A stretch of 64,000 bases of DNA, taken from contig OW804097.1 in assembly GCA_942159475.1 (NCBI GenBank), positions 7,779,685 through 7,843,684 of the forward strand, given 5' to 3'. Origin of the DNA: Sthenelais limicola. Taxonomy: Eukaryota > Annelida > Polychaeta > Phyllodocida > Sigalionidae. This document shows positions 1 through 12,100 of this stretch, in pieces; position 1 is the first letter of the stretch; the number at the start of each line of letters is the position of its first letter. Both the position numbers and the translations under genes were made by a program. The notes under the pieces are model-generated. The model was not told the DNA's origin. It was given only the letters and a program-made list of their open reading frames with translations, and did not search any database.

Positions 1-945
1 TTCGTGATTTCACGTACCATAGACTTGCACGTGAAGGCGTCTTCCTCGATCGAGATTTTTATCGCTAGTTCTGGCATGTCGTGTTCACGTGCCATTTCTG
101 ACGAGAACCATGCCTCAGCAGAATGATATGTGATACCTGTTTTGTCATCATGGATAGGGCATTGATTCATATTTGATAGCAACGAGTTGCTTCCTCTGAA
201 GGCAACTCCGCCATTCTTGGTTGGCACAGATGCTGTACCATTTAGGGACACATCCACGGGTAGTTGTGCCCAATCTCCCCAGTTGAGTTCTATCGCCAAT
301 CGTTAACGATAAAGATGTAACCTTCGATTGGTATCCCTTCTTCTTAGCAAGATACCTTAGACTACGAAGGTCTGACTGTTTTCTCCTGTCGGCAATCGGC
401 AGATCATCGTTGATATACACTTTACCTAGGCCGTTCTTGAGTTTATGGGCATTTTTGAAGATAGCCGCTTTGTGATCCCTCTCCCCAAGCTTGATTAGGA
501 TGTTTCTGGGGCCTTTGTTATTCTTTTTCCCGATGCGGAAAATCTGGCGACAAACAGAGTGGTCAAAACCAACTCCTAGATGACGAAAGAGTTTATTTAT
601 AGCCTCTCCCACATCCTCATGATCATGTTCCTCCAGGCCTTGAATAACTAGGTTTAGTGACCGTCTTAGCCTCTCAGCCTCGGCATTATCTGCCTCGACT
701 GACCCCAATACCTTCGTTTGTTTATCCAATCTTGCTTCGAGGAGTTGGACCTGCGTAACTAACCTCAAGTTGCTGTCTTGTTCCTCCTTGATTTGCGATC
801 TTAGTCCCTTAACTTCCTTGTCATTGTTGCGGACGTATTCGTTAATAGATTCAAACGTCTTCTTTAGGAAGTCCAGTCTCTGTTTTTCATTTTTTAGTGC
901 TACCCACTTCGCAATGTCCATCATCGGTTCCGGGTTAGCGGCCAT
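1..945 (-). pseudogene. LINE ORF1 protein with C-terminal NADAR domain (frameshifted, runs off the window)
   Basis: Reading on the minus strand from the ATG at 945, the first ~90 residues form a predicted coiled coil. An RRM-like/LINE ORF1 core follows (around RRSLNLVIQGLEE, then VCRQIFRIGKK, GPRNILIKL, VYINDDLP). This is the trimeric nucleic-acid-chaperone ORF1 of non-LTR elements. The long reading frame continues to 148, but its last ~45 codons are out of register. From about 290 downward another frame reads GGVAFRGSNSLLSN, a Thr-Tyr-His-Ser-Ala-Glu segment and a helical tail ending ...KSMVREIT at the window edge. That pattern (LSN, then Y-x-S-x-E, then a helix) is the NADAR fold of NAD/ADP-ribose N-glycosidases. 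I infer one frameshift near 290 in a fused ORF1-NADAR gene. The catalytic C-terminal part lies outside the window. ORF1 identity is firm; the NADAR call rests on motif pattern and on the clearer second example at 53.5 kb. Confidence 0.7.
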
Positions 946-1170
946 CTTGGTTTTGCGTACGTTCTGATGTGGCGTACCTATATTTCCGCTAATTGTTGCT
1001 TGTACAGCTGCTAAATCCGTAAATAAGTTGTGACTGATGATTCCTGGACAGTTTATAGTGAGTTCTAATCCACTTTTAAGTTCTCAGAGTTCCTGGATCC
1101 TATACAATTCCCGTTAGTACTCCTCCTACTCGTACTCACGTGCTAGCTCATTGAAAGACAGACTGCAAAG
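946..1170. other. LINE 5' flank, nothing recognised
   Basis: This is the 5' leader of the LINE ORF1 (which reads to the left) and flanking DNA. No coding signal or repeat was recognised. Confidence 0.4.
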
Positions 1171-1868
1171 GATTTATTGGAAATAGAATTTTCATATTTT
1201 TCACACTCATGACCTATGATGAGCGCTTCATTTTGAAACTGTCATTTGACCTCTGACCTCAAGGTCAAGGTCATTCAAGGTCACCAAGAGTTGGAAAATG
1301 AGGCCTCTCAGGGAATATGACTTGTGAAAGTTTTTCACCATGGAAAAGATATTACTCAAAGTAATTCACATCTTAATCTATGTGATAGCCAGTGCAATTC
1401 TGAGCCCAGTGGCCAATTTTTAGAGGCCTAGACCAAGAATTAACTTCACAACAGCCTAATGAACATGATATCCGAGAAAACATAGTTTTCGATTTTGGCC
1501 TCATATTGGACATTGAGCTCCAAGGTATAGAAACTGGTATCCAAAATATTTGACATTGTTATGCATATTATGATTTATTGGAAATAGAATTTTCATTTTT
1601 TGCACACTCATGACCTATGATAGGCCCTTCATTTTGACACAGGCATTTGACCTCTGACCTCAAGGTCAAGGTCATTCAAGGTCACCAAGAGTTGAAAAAG
1701 GAGGTTTTTCAGGGAATATGATTAGTGAAGTTTTCCACCATTGAAAAGATTTTACTCAAAGTCATTCAGATCTTAATCTATCTGATAGCCTGTGCAATTC
1801 TGAGCGCAGTGGCCAATTGTCAGAAGCCTAGTCCCAGAATCAACTTCACAAAAGCCTAATGAATATTA
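1171..1868. repeat. Tandem ~401-bp repeat with clustered AGGTCA half-sites
   Basis: Two copies start at about 1171 and 1572 (both begin GATTTATTGGAAATAGAA) and match over roughly 300 bp. Each carries a cluster of AGGTCA/TGACCT half-sites, including CAAGGTCAAGGTCATT. It lies upstream of the first recognised exon of the CARD-RNF213-like gene. It may be a satellite or transposon fragment; regulatory activity is only possible. Confidence 0.7.
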
Positions 1869-2540
1869 TTATTTATATGATTAAATGCATACATTAAAAT
1901 GTTTAAAGAAAGTGCTGGTTTTATAGGTTGAAGGAGTGGGGTGGGTGGGGAATCTTGTGTGAGATGTTAGGTTTAAGCTATGGAGAAGAAGGGAGAGAGG
2001 TGGTTTGTGGGAGTAGCAGCTACCTCGTTGTGAAGGTAGGGGGCGACACCAATACCTCAGAATTATTAAATTCCAACCACATGTCACACAAAACCCCCAT
2101 AGGATTAGCATTGTGGACATAAATAGTCTCATTTTAAGAAATCTGAATAATTCTGAAGACCAGGTATCTATCTATAGGATTTAAGACTCACATAAATCAA
2201 CCATAATCGTTATACCTTTAATGGGCTGATGTATAGAGTGATTATTTATTGCCAGCAATGTTAAGTCTATGGGGAGTATTTACTTCTGGTCCACACGTTG
2301 GTAACAACTATGCATTAAATTTTATATTAATTTGCTACGGCCGCCGTGACACTTACACGGCCTGTTACTATTTACTGATACAGTGGAAGACAGAATTTCA
2401 AAAGTCATTGTGTTAGTATGTGCTTTGACACGGCCAGTTGGAACTTATTTGTGACTAACAAAGTATGCGTCCTTACTATGGTTAAAACAGATATGTTCTT
2501 TTTGAAAGGTATGATAACAAAAACTGTTAGGAACTGTTAG

Positions 2541-2868
2541 ATAGAAATCTCTCATGCTCTTGCCCCTCACTTTCTCTCCTCTAGCTCATCTTCTCTCCCC
2601 TCTGCCTCTTCTCCCTCCATCCTCTTGTTCCTCTCCCTATCCCATCCCCCACCCTCTCCTCCAACGTTTTCGCTCTTCCCCTCCCCCTCTTCATGATCTC
2701 TCCCCGCCCCCTCCCTCCCACTTTTTCCTCGCTCTCCTCCTCCCCTTCTCATACTTTTCCCCCTCCCCCTTACAATATTCGAGGCCTTTTAGTGATACAC
2801 AGCGCACTAATTTATCAATGTACTCCTCAATTCGATAAATAAAGTAGTTATTATCTTATCTTATCTAA
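2541..2868. repeat. Polypyrimidine tract and LINE-type 3' tail
   Basis: 2541-2775 is a low-complexity CT-rich run whose open frames have no domain content. It is followed by AATAAAGTAGTTATTATC with a short (TTATC)n tail near 2850-2866, the form taken by 3' ends of some CR1/RTE-like LINEs. Nothing else is recognised between 1870 and 3043. Confidence 0.4.
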
Positions 2869-3043
2869 TTAGTGCAGCGCTAATTAATGTCTGGCACAAC
2901 AGCAAGGCCTTAGTGATACGGATTAAGAAGCTACATACAGACATGCCAATGAACACACTTTCTGTCAAATACATCCTTATACAACTCTAAGTAGCATCGA
3001 GAATAATGGAAAGTTCACTATAAACCTTTTCTCCATTTCACAG

Positions 3044-3176
3044 AGTAAGATGGAAGAAGACCGCAAATGTTATCAACTGCTTGAAATTCTCCGAAATGGT
3101 TCGCAATCGACTTACACAAAATTCCTGAAGTGTTTGAAGTTGGTCAATCAACAAAAACTCTTACCCTTGTTCATGA
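3044..3176 (+). CDS. Exon: C-terminal half of a CARD-like domain
   Basis: The acceptor TTTCACAG ends at 3043. The exon opens SKMEEDRKCYQLLEILRNGS and continues TYTKFLKCLKL...LLPLFM. This is the helix 4-6 pattern of a CARD (charged linker, LL-x-IL-x-x-G, then an F-x-x-x-L helix). The donor GTAGGT after 3176 leaves phase 1. A donor 4 bases later would read into a stop in the next exon, so 3176 was chosen. The helix 1-3 half is not found in the 3 kb upstream. Confidence 0.65.
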
Positions 3177-6100
3177 GTAGGTGATAAGCACATATTCATA
3201 AATTGTAAATTTCAATTTCAATTTCAATAAATACATAGATGTACTACACTAATTCTAATATACCATACTAATTCTTAATCAATCCTGGGGCTCTCATGGT
3301 TTTGACGGATGAGCAAGATATAAATCATATAGCATAAATGAGTGGGAATATGTAGGGTTAACTTTAATTCATTACTTGTTGCCTTATCTTTTATTACAGC
3401 ACGTTCTACTGAAAAGTTGACTGTTAAGAAAAAGCGAAAAGGCAAGAAATCTGAGGTCAGTTATGGCAAATTTCCCAATTAGAATTTAGTTGGTATAATG
3501 TAAGAATCTAAGAGCATTTGCCCATAGGTTCGGTGTTGTATCAAGTAGAGAATTTATAATTTGAGATTTCGATCAATAGTGTCTTTAAGCATAATCTTAA
3601 TTTATCACATACTGACTAAGAGGGGATCATGTATTTTCAGGTCCCATCCTTATCGAGTGCCAGTTCCTCGAGGTCACTACAGGTAGACGCTAGTCAACAA
3701 AGGGCAACACCATCACAAAAGGTAATTTTGATGCTAATATTAATTGTTACTGAAAGTACCCGGAGTTTGAGGTGGGTGTGATATTCAATGCAACACAGGT
3801 ATAGGGCCGTATCACCTGACGGTGGTGCATTGAATACTACAACAGCGAGGGCCTGAGGGTTTTTCTGTCTTTATTTCAAATTATGTAAAGGTAAATTTTA
3901 GTAAATATACAAGTTATGCATATTTCACTAGTGAGTTGCATGGGGTAGCGTACAAATAGTAATAGTATAACCATACATAAAACAAACAAACCTTCGCTAT
4001 ACATACGCAAAATTATTATGGTTGTGACACTTTCGAAAAGAAAAGAGATATCTTAATGGCCTTGTGTTTGTTAATATCGATCAGAAGTCAGATAGATCAT
4101 AGAAACGACCTGTAGCAGAATATCACATCTTGAAGTGAACTTCGGTTTGTGGCAATTGAGTTTTGATTTCTTAGATTACTATGTATAGTTTGGGTGATGC
4201 AAAGAGGCTGTAATACTAATCAAATTATTCTAATATTACTTCAGAATAACGGAGTTTTAGATGCATGTATAGCTCTGAGAATATTTACTAAGTTACTGAA
4301 ATCAGCATCCCCCCAACCCTGCAGTGGCCTAGGTTCACAAAATGATAATGGTAATTTGCTTGATCTAGCTATATTACATCCAGGAAGCTATATTAAATCC
4401 AGGAATAGCGACAAGCTTTACATGTACTATTAACCTATTTTACCCTATACAGCCAACATGCCCTGGATGCAAAAAGGAGATGAGTGAGAAGCTAAATTTC
4501 TGCGGCCATTGTGGATATAAGATGCAGTACTGCCAGAAATGTCGGATGCCAATTCGTGATTTGAATAGTTGTTCTTGTGGATGGCGAGTGGTAGCTACTG
4601 TTCCAGATTCCTGTGATCAGGATACAGGTTTGTAATGTTTCATTTCTCCCAGTTGTATTAAATGATTCATGCTAATATTAATATAAAACAAATTTTCTTT
4701 CACTTATCATTAATAAACTCTCGAACACAACTTTATTATATCTTCATCATTTCATCATGTTGAATGCCATCAACACCCGAGAAACACAACACCCCGCCCT
4801 CCCCCCCCCCCCCCCCCGCCCGCGATCCATCAAGTCAACCCAACAAGACCCCCAATAGAGTGCTATAGAAGTGCCCTGAGTGCTAACAAGTGTCTACACA
4901 AGCCACTGGCTGCCACACCGAGTGGCACCCAGCTGCTATATAAACATGAACTTTTTCTGTATCAGTCATTAACCCTGATTACGACAACCAATATGTCGAA
5001 ACGCATTGGGAAAAATAAATAACAGACACAAAATATTGGATTGTCGTTTGTAGGTTTCATTCTTATATTAACATAATATTGATTATCAATGAAACACTAG
5101 ACCCCATCGACTTTTCTTAGCATTATTCGCTGTAGATCAGGTGAGAATTGGTGAGAGATTTTCACACAGATATAATGGATGTACTAATCATGGACTATGC
5201 AGGTTACTCAAACTTGTTGAACAATGGCATATAAATATTGTCATCCTTCAATGTGGCCCGACCCATCTGGGCAAACTCATGTCTGGTGGGTGCTAGAGCT
5301 GCAGATGGCCACAGCTACATTACTCATGTCTTGATACTAACATGAATATCAATTCAAGTTCATGTTCAAGTTTTAAGCATCATGGTAGGACAGGACTCTG
5401 TCTTCTGCTTCTCCCTTCTTGGCCGAGGATGGTAACATCATGCAGGGGCAAACATGGAACCTTGACCTCCATTTATGTGTGGTCAATTAGCAACAACAGA
5501 CTAGAACTATCATCACTGAGTAAAGACTGTTGACAGTCTCCTTTGGTTTCAATGTGTTCATCTGGAAATGCATTTTCTCTTTCTTTTCAGGAACCTATAG
5601 GTGTATATTACTTTAAGAATTGGAATACATTGATTCGAGCTCATTGAACAACGTCATTAGCAAACGTACACCGTCATTAGCAAACGTTTATATATTTTAC
5701 TAGGAAAAGTTTTCTTTATGAAGCAATGCGACAATAGTGGAGTTAAAGATTCATTGCATATAAATGTCCTGTATTGCGATGCCAGATGTTTACGTTATAC
5801 ATTCAATATGTCCCAATTTATTTTCTAAATTTATGAATTACAATGCTTGACTTCAGTTCAAAGGGTAATTCTATTTAACGATGTTTATTCAAAGATGAAA
5901 ATGGTGTCCAAGATTTGATGACTGGCGGAGATGTCCCATATGTGATCAGTAATGATATGCAACAACTCGGTAGCAGATATGGCCAAAATTTCGCAAAAAG
6001 CGAAGCCCAAACATCGACGGGTAGCGATATGACTAACACCAACGTTCAAACTTCTGCTGATCTCCCAGACAATGAAACCTGCTTTAGGAGTCAGGGCGTA

Positions 6101-9100
6101 CTTGGGGACACAGTTGAAGATATTTCTAGGGTATTTAAAATTAGACAGCATATTGCAGTCACACTTAGCTTGTCTTTATTTGTACATTTCATCATCTTAA
6201 ATCATGTAATAGAAGATGCCTGTATTCAGGCATGACGATTATTTTCAAGCATTTTCTGCAAGTTTGTCCACCGACTTTGTATTCCAATATAACAATATAA
6301 TGTCGTCCCAATCCTTTCCTAATATATGCTTTTTATTCCTGATATTCCTTCTAGTCATCGAAAACCTCATGCAAAATCTGGTTCAATCTTCTCATGGAGC
6401 AAAGTAAAAAGAAAGTACAACTAAATCTCAAGGGGGGGAGGAAGGGATTGCTCATGTGGGAAACACCATTGTCTGAAAAATATGTTTGGTACCGGTTTGA
6501 AGTGTACTTGACTGAGCAAGAACTTGAGGATTGTTGCACTGGAAACTATAACTATGATGTTGGAGAGAAATCATATATTACATGTCACTTGGCAGCAACT
6601 GTGGCAGACATTCAAGAAAAGGGTAAGAGTACTTATATAAGCCTATAATGCTTTGATAGACACTCTTGTAAAAGCCGAGGATGAGTTGTTTATTAGTAGT
6701 CAAACTTGTATTAAAGGTAAATGTGAAGTTATTATAGCAAATGGGAGGATGGAGGGTTCAAACTGATCGAGACTCATCAGAAAACGGGACAAACCCTGAA
6801 GGGGTGAGTTCCCTTTTTCTGATGGTGTCGAGATCAGTATGAACCTGAACAGAGTGCCATTTGCTATTTATTACACACTGTATTTGGATGTTAAATAGTT
6901 AATTTAATATGTTTAGCCTAAAGTGTGGCTCCGAAAGCTTGATTCACCACAATTTGTAGGAATAAGTTGGCAAGGCCAGGGACCACGTCATTTGTAACAG
7001 GGTTGAGGTCAGGCCTATGCTGCACCAATGAGATTGCATCATTTAGTCATGTGTAACCATGGAAGACCAAACTGATTGTGTGAACAGTTTGGATCAACAA
7101 AACTGCACTGTATGAATGATAATATGGGTACTGGTTGCAAAGACAACCTGAAGGAGAAAGATGGTGGGAGATGGAACAGAGAGAGATATGGGCCGCACCC
7201 TCCCACTTGCAAATCCCGTGTGTAGCACGGGTATTTGCTAATACTCTTATTTACCAAACACAGATTTAGTCACATTTGACATCATTTACAAACTATTTGC
7301 ATCCTGCAAACACACCCAAAATGAAATTATTGCTCATTCAAATTATACACATATATATGTTGATTTCATCAAACACTACAGGAAGCTGGAATCAAACAGA
7401 CATCAACATAGAAGAAACGTTACGCTGGTCTGGTGAAAAACACCCCGAACTGATGAGGATCTTAGAATTGTACCTTAAAGTTTCACTACAAATGTTCTAC
7501 TTGACGGAAACAACATTTTTAGAAGAAGTTCAAGACCTACAATTTTGCCAAAGGGTTAAGGAAATACGGGACGAATATGTAAGTATTTCGATCATTATAG
7601 AAACCGTTTTATGGCAGTGACTAATGGTCTAAAGAAGTTTAAATGGGTTTGGCAATTATTTTTCTGAGGTGAGGATAATAGTCTTTTCAAGGCCATATTG
7701 ATATGTGAAAGATGAATAGTCTACGAATAATGAACAAATTAGACAATCAATCAACCAATAATCAACCGTCTCTATCCTTTTCATATTTTATATAATATGT
7801 ATGAATAAATGAATGAGTAGATGACTAGTTCGGATTTTCAAAGTATGATCAGAATCCCTGGTTATTTTCTGCTAGTTGTTTCATTAATATTTCATAACAG
7901 ATTAACTTTGAGTCCCACAGAACCTACAGACCTTTAATTACTGCCTTGAAGTCGTAAGACAGTGCATACCATTGTGCATACCAATCGCAATCATGACATA
8001 ATCATTAATATTATCCTACGTTGTTTTGGGGAGCTTGCGGCCACATTCCTGCTGTCAAGATCAACCCTTCGGTTAGAATTTCCCTGCATGTTGTGCAAAC
8101 ATGTCCTACACAAACAGGTGGACAATGTTGAGGCCAAGAGAAAGTTTTACCTGATGTCTCACCTTATATATTTGAGCATTTCATTCCTATTTGTTTCAAT
8201 ATTTAGTGTGTAACACTTATATTTCAGTTCTTGAATAAGGTTTTCATGAAGTTGCTCCAGGAATTTTATAACGGGATCATTAAAACACATCAAGACAAGG
8301 ACATAGAGCAATGCATTGCACTGGTGCTGACAATCATGCGCTTGTTTGAAAGAAAAAGGATTAAGCTTTCAGTTCTGGATCGCCCCAAAATCATTGATAT
8401 TTTGTATGTCTGCCTTCGAAGCAATGATGCAAAGGTGCCTGATCTTATATCTACCTACTACAACAACAAGCAAAGGTAATTTGTGTAACAATGGTCAATT
8501 GATTTGATTTGAGAACGTTTTATTATCCATACACATTTTCTGGATTGCTCCATGTATAATTAGAGTATGACATATTCATATGAGATTATATAAAGTTCTA
8601 GGCTACGCAAGATATGTACGAGGTAGATGTAGAAAAAGATCAAGGGTCAAACAATTGTAAATTTAAACTGTAGAAGTTTGCGACGCTGTATTAATGAGAT
8701 AAACACAGTATTTCTAGAAAAAAGGTACTCACACTAAGTGAGACGCATGTGATAATGATAACAATTACTAGCACTCGGAGTACAAGCTCATTAGACAAGA
8801 TAGAGACCCAGTTTTGAATAAGAGAGGTGGTGGCATATCTATATATGTACATACAGATGTGAAGATTGATGTGAAGAGATATGAAGATCTTAACAAGATT
8901 TCATTGAATGTCAATGTGTAGAGGTAAAATTGGAAACAACGGGACATTTGTGTTGTACCATATTTACTGACCATCAAACTCAGAGGATTTTTTTTGAAGA
9001 AATTGAGAAAACTCTAAAGGTTCTGTCCAATCACAATAAAAAGGTTGTACTATGTGGTGACCTGAATATGGACTATGTGGTGACCTGAATATGGACTATG

Positions 9101-12100
9101 TGGTGACCTGAATATGGACTATGTGGTGACCTGAATATGGACTAACAAAGAGCAGACAGGCAAACAAATTAAATACTATTATGAAAAGTTAGGCACTGGT
9201 AGGAAAGGTTGACATAGCAACTAGAATTAGAAACCGGTCAATAGTAGCTGTATCTCTGTTGTATACTAACCAGAGAGTTTTTGCAAGTCAGGTACCTAAA
9301 ATGAATACAAAAGACTGAAATAATGTTCCTTGGATGTCCACGCGTCATAACCCCCAAAATTGTGAAAACTGGCCATCTATCACTGAATGTTGTAGATAAG
9401 TTCTGTTACCTAGGATGCACTCTTGACCATGACCTGAATATGGAAGCTAACGCTAACTTGACCTTCTCTTATCTATACCACAAACTTAGCTACCTCCACA
9501 TAATTAGCAAATATTTAACCACTAGATCGGCTGTAATTGTATTTAAAACAACTGTGATGCCAATTATTGACACTCAACTTCTCTCACTAAAGCCCTTGTA
9601 CCGATAAAATACTCTCTAAGATTCAAAAGGCACAAAATAACTTTCTACGCTTGGTCCTCAATAGTGAGCCAAGAACGAATATTTTGGAACTTCACAGGAA
9701 TTTCTTTGGAGTAACTATATGAAAGATGACTTACCTTTGAGTATTCATCACATGAATTGCGGGAATTATGAGTAATTTTATACAGGCAACGTTCGAAATA
9801 ATCCATGGCGGATATGGCGGTTTTTTCAATTGAACTGTTTAAATATGTATTGGCCTTTGAGTAAATATAAAAAGATTATAATATCAACGGTAGTAGTAAT
9901 GTTGGTCCTGTTAAGGTATGAATGGAAGAATAGCAAACGAACGTGTGGTCTTCGTGAGAAGAACTAAGCAACTGATTTAATGATCTAGCATCTGTACATA
10001 TGTCCCTACAGGATGTGGGAAAGAGTAGGGGGCGGAGCCCTTACGTAATACCTATGGCTTAGCATGAATAAGTAGACTTGCACAGTACTGGATAGCTAAG
10101 TATAATTAGCGAATTTAATAATGAGATATTATAATTAATGGGTGATAATTAGATAGATAATGAGGTTACACAATGTTATGTAATGTTACATAACACTGCC
10201 TCCCCCCCCCCCCCCCCGCCCTCAATCAGATACGAAGTATGGAATGAGGGTGTACCCTAAAAAAAAATTTTTAGGAATTTTTGAAAGAAATAGAAAAATA
10301 ATAATTTTCGAATAGCTGTGCTGTTACCTAGTTATCCAAGCCAAGTCATATGCGCGGTTACAATATGCACATATAGGTATTCTTAAAAAAAAAAAAAAAA
10401 TAATAAAAAATATAAAAAGAATACACAAATTAATATTTTGAAAACATGTTCAACAATTCCTTAAAATCAACGTCGTTATGAACATGTAACATACATTAAT
10501 CAAGGTACAAATAGTCTCTTAATAAAGAATTATCCTGTCTGTACCGACACTTTTTAAATGATTATACAAACACAAGTGTTTCTTACTTCTGTTGGGTAAT
10601 AAAGTAGAACACAATACTCAAGCAGAAGTCCAATTCACAAAAACATATAAGAAGAACATATAGGTAAAAATCAATGGTAAATGCCAGTAGTTCAGTCCAA
10701 ACAAGAAGGCATAATGTTAAATATAACAACAATCTCGTACTGACAAACTGCATGCTAGAGAAAAAAAATTCTCAAGGTTAAAACGTCAATGGTACGGTGC
10801 AAACAAAAGACATTTTCCTTTAGTAAAATATTTCTATGTTAAACTCCCAATAGGGCGGTCCAAACAGTGAATGCAGATGGCGCCACCGTCAAGTCCGTTT
10901 TGGACCGTACACATCGCCAAGTATAAGAGGCGGATAAATTGCGCATTAACCATTCGGATCGTCGTCGGACTGCTGGACACATCGCGTACAGCGGCTATCT
11001 ACGACTTTGAGAAGAGCTCTGTTATATTCCTTACCATTCTTCTCTAAACAGGCAATTTCCTATTGCCTTGAGCAAGAGTATTTGTATATTCAATACCCTC
11101 ACTCAAAAAAAAAAAATTTTCTTCCCAAGCTTAACACTCCTTACTGTTGTTTTAATCAAACTTAAAAAATAGAAAAAAACAAAAACATCTTCTAAAGAGT
11201 ACATGAGAACTAATATCAACAGTAATCAGTTGATAATCCCTTACCGTCTATACTACACGAGTAAGGTCCCTAGTAAGGTACTAGCCAGATCAGATTATCA
11301 ACGTCGGCAGAGCTATACCCTGTACTGGGTTACATAATAATAGCTAGGGGTTGTATATAGGTCCACTATACATCTAGACCACTGAGGCTACGTGCCTCCT
11401 ACGTAAACAAATACATGCGTCTACATGGTGATCCCAAGGATCTGGTGAATAAAACAGTCCCAGTGACGCTAGATTCTTAACATATCATAGCCTTATTTTT
11501 TTTTCTTCTAAAAATCTTTAGAAAATTTTTTTCAAATACATTCGTTTTCTTAGATCAATAATAAACGATTCTTAAAGGAAACCTACGTCCAATTATCGCG
11601 AGTAAATATGGCCTTAGGCAGCAACTGACACACGTGCCTGGGATGCCTCGTTATAGGCGTATAGAATTACAAAATACTCTGTCGGTACAGCCATTACATG
11701 TGTATTATCGTTAGTAATCAATCGTAGACAAAACATCAGTCGTCTGGCGACAATCCTTGTCACAACACGATCATGACCTACAGCTTGTGGTCTCGGTGTC
11801 TATGTTTACATCCGATGGGGTAATATATCAACTAATCGTGATTTGTATCAACACAGAGAAGTGTCTACTAATAGTATATGGTTCTATATATAACCTACAC
11901 ATTTCAAAACAACTAACCAGAGCGAGAAAGGTATATTTCAGACAATGACGCTTGTCTGCTGCTTAAAAGTGAATGCATTCTCTTCAACTGGGAATACAAA
12001 TTAAAAACATAACAATACAAGTACATCTGCAAGAATAAACAATATAAAAATGCCAGACAATGATGCTTGTCTGCTGCGTGAAATTGATATGTATCCTCGA

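Noticed and set aside
2554..2838. 94-codon Pro/Leu/Ser frame
   Set aside because: Low-complexity polypyrimidine DNA; no splice or domain support.
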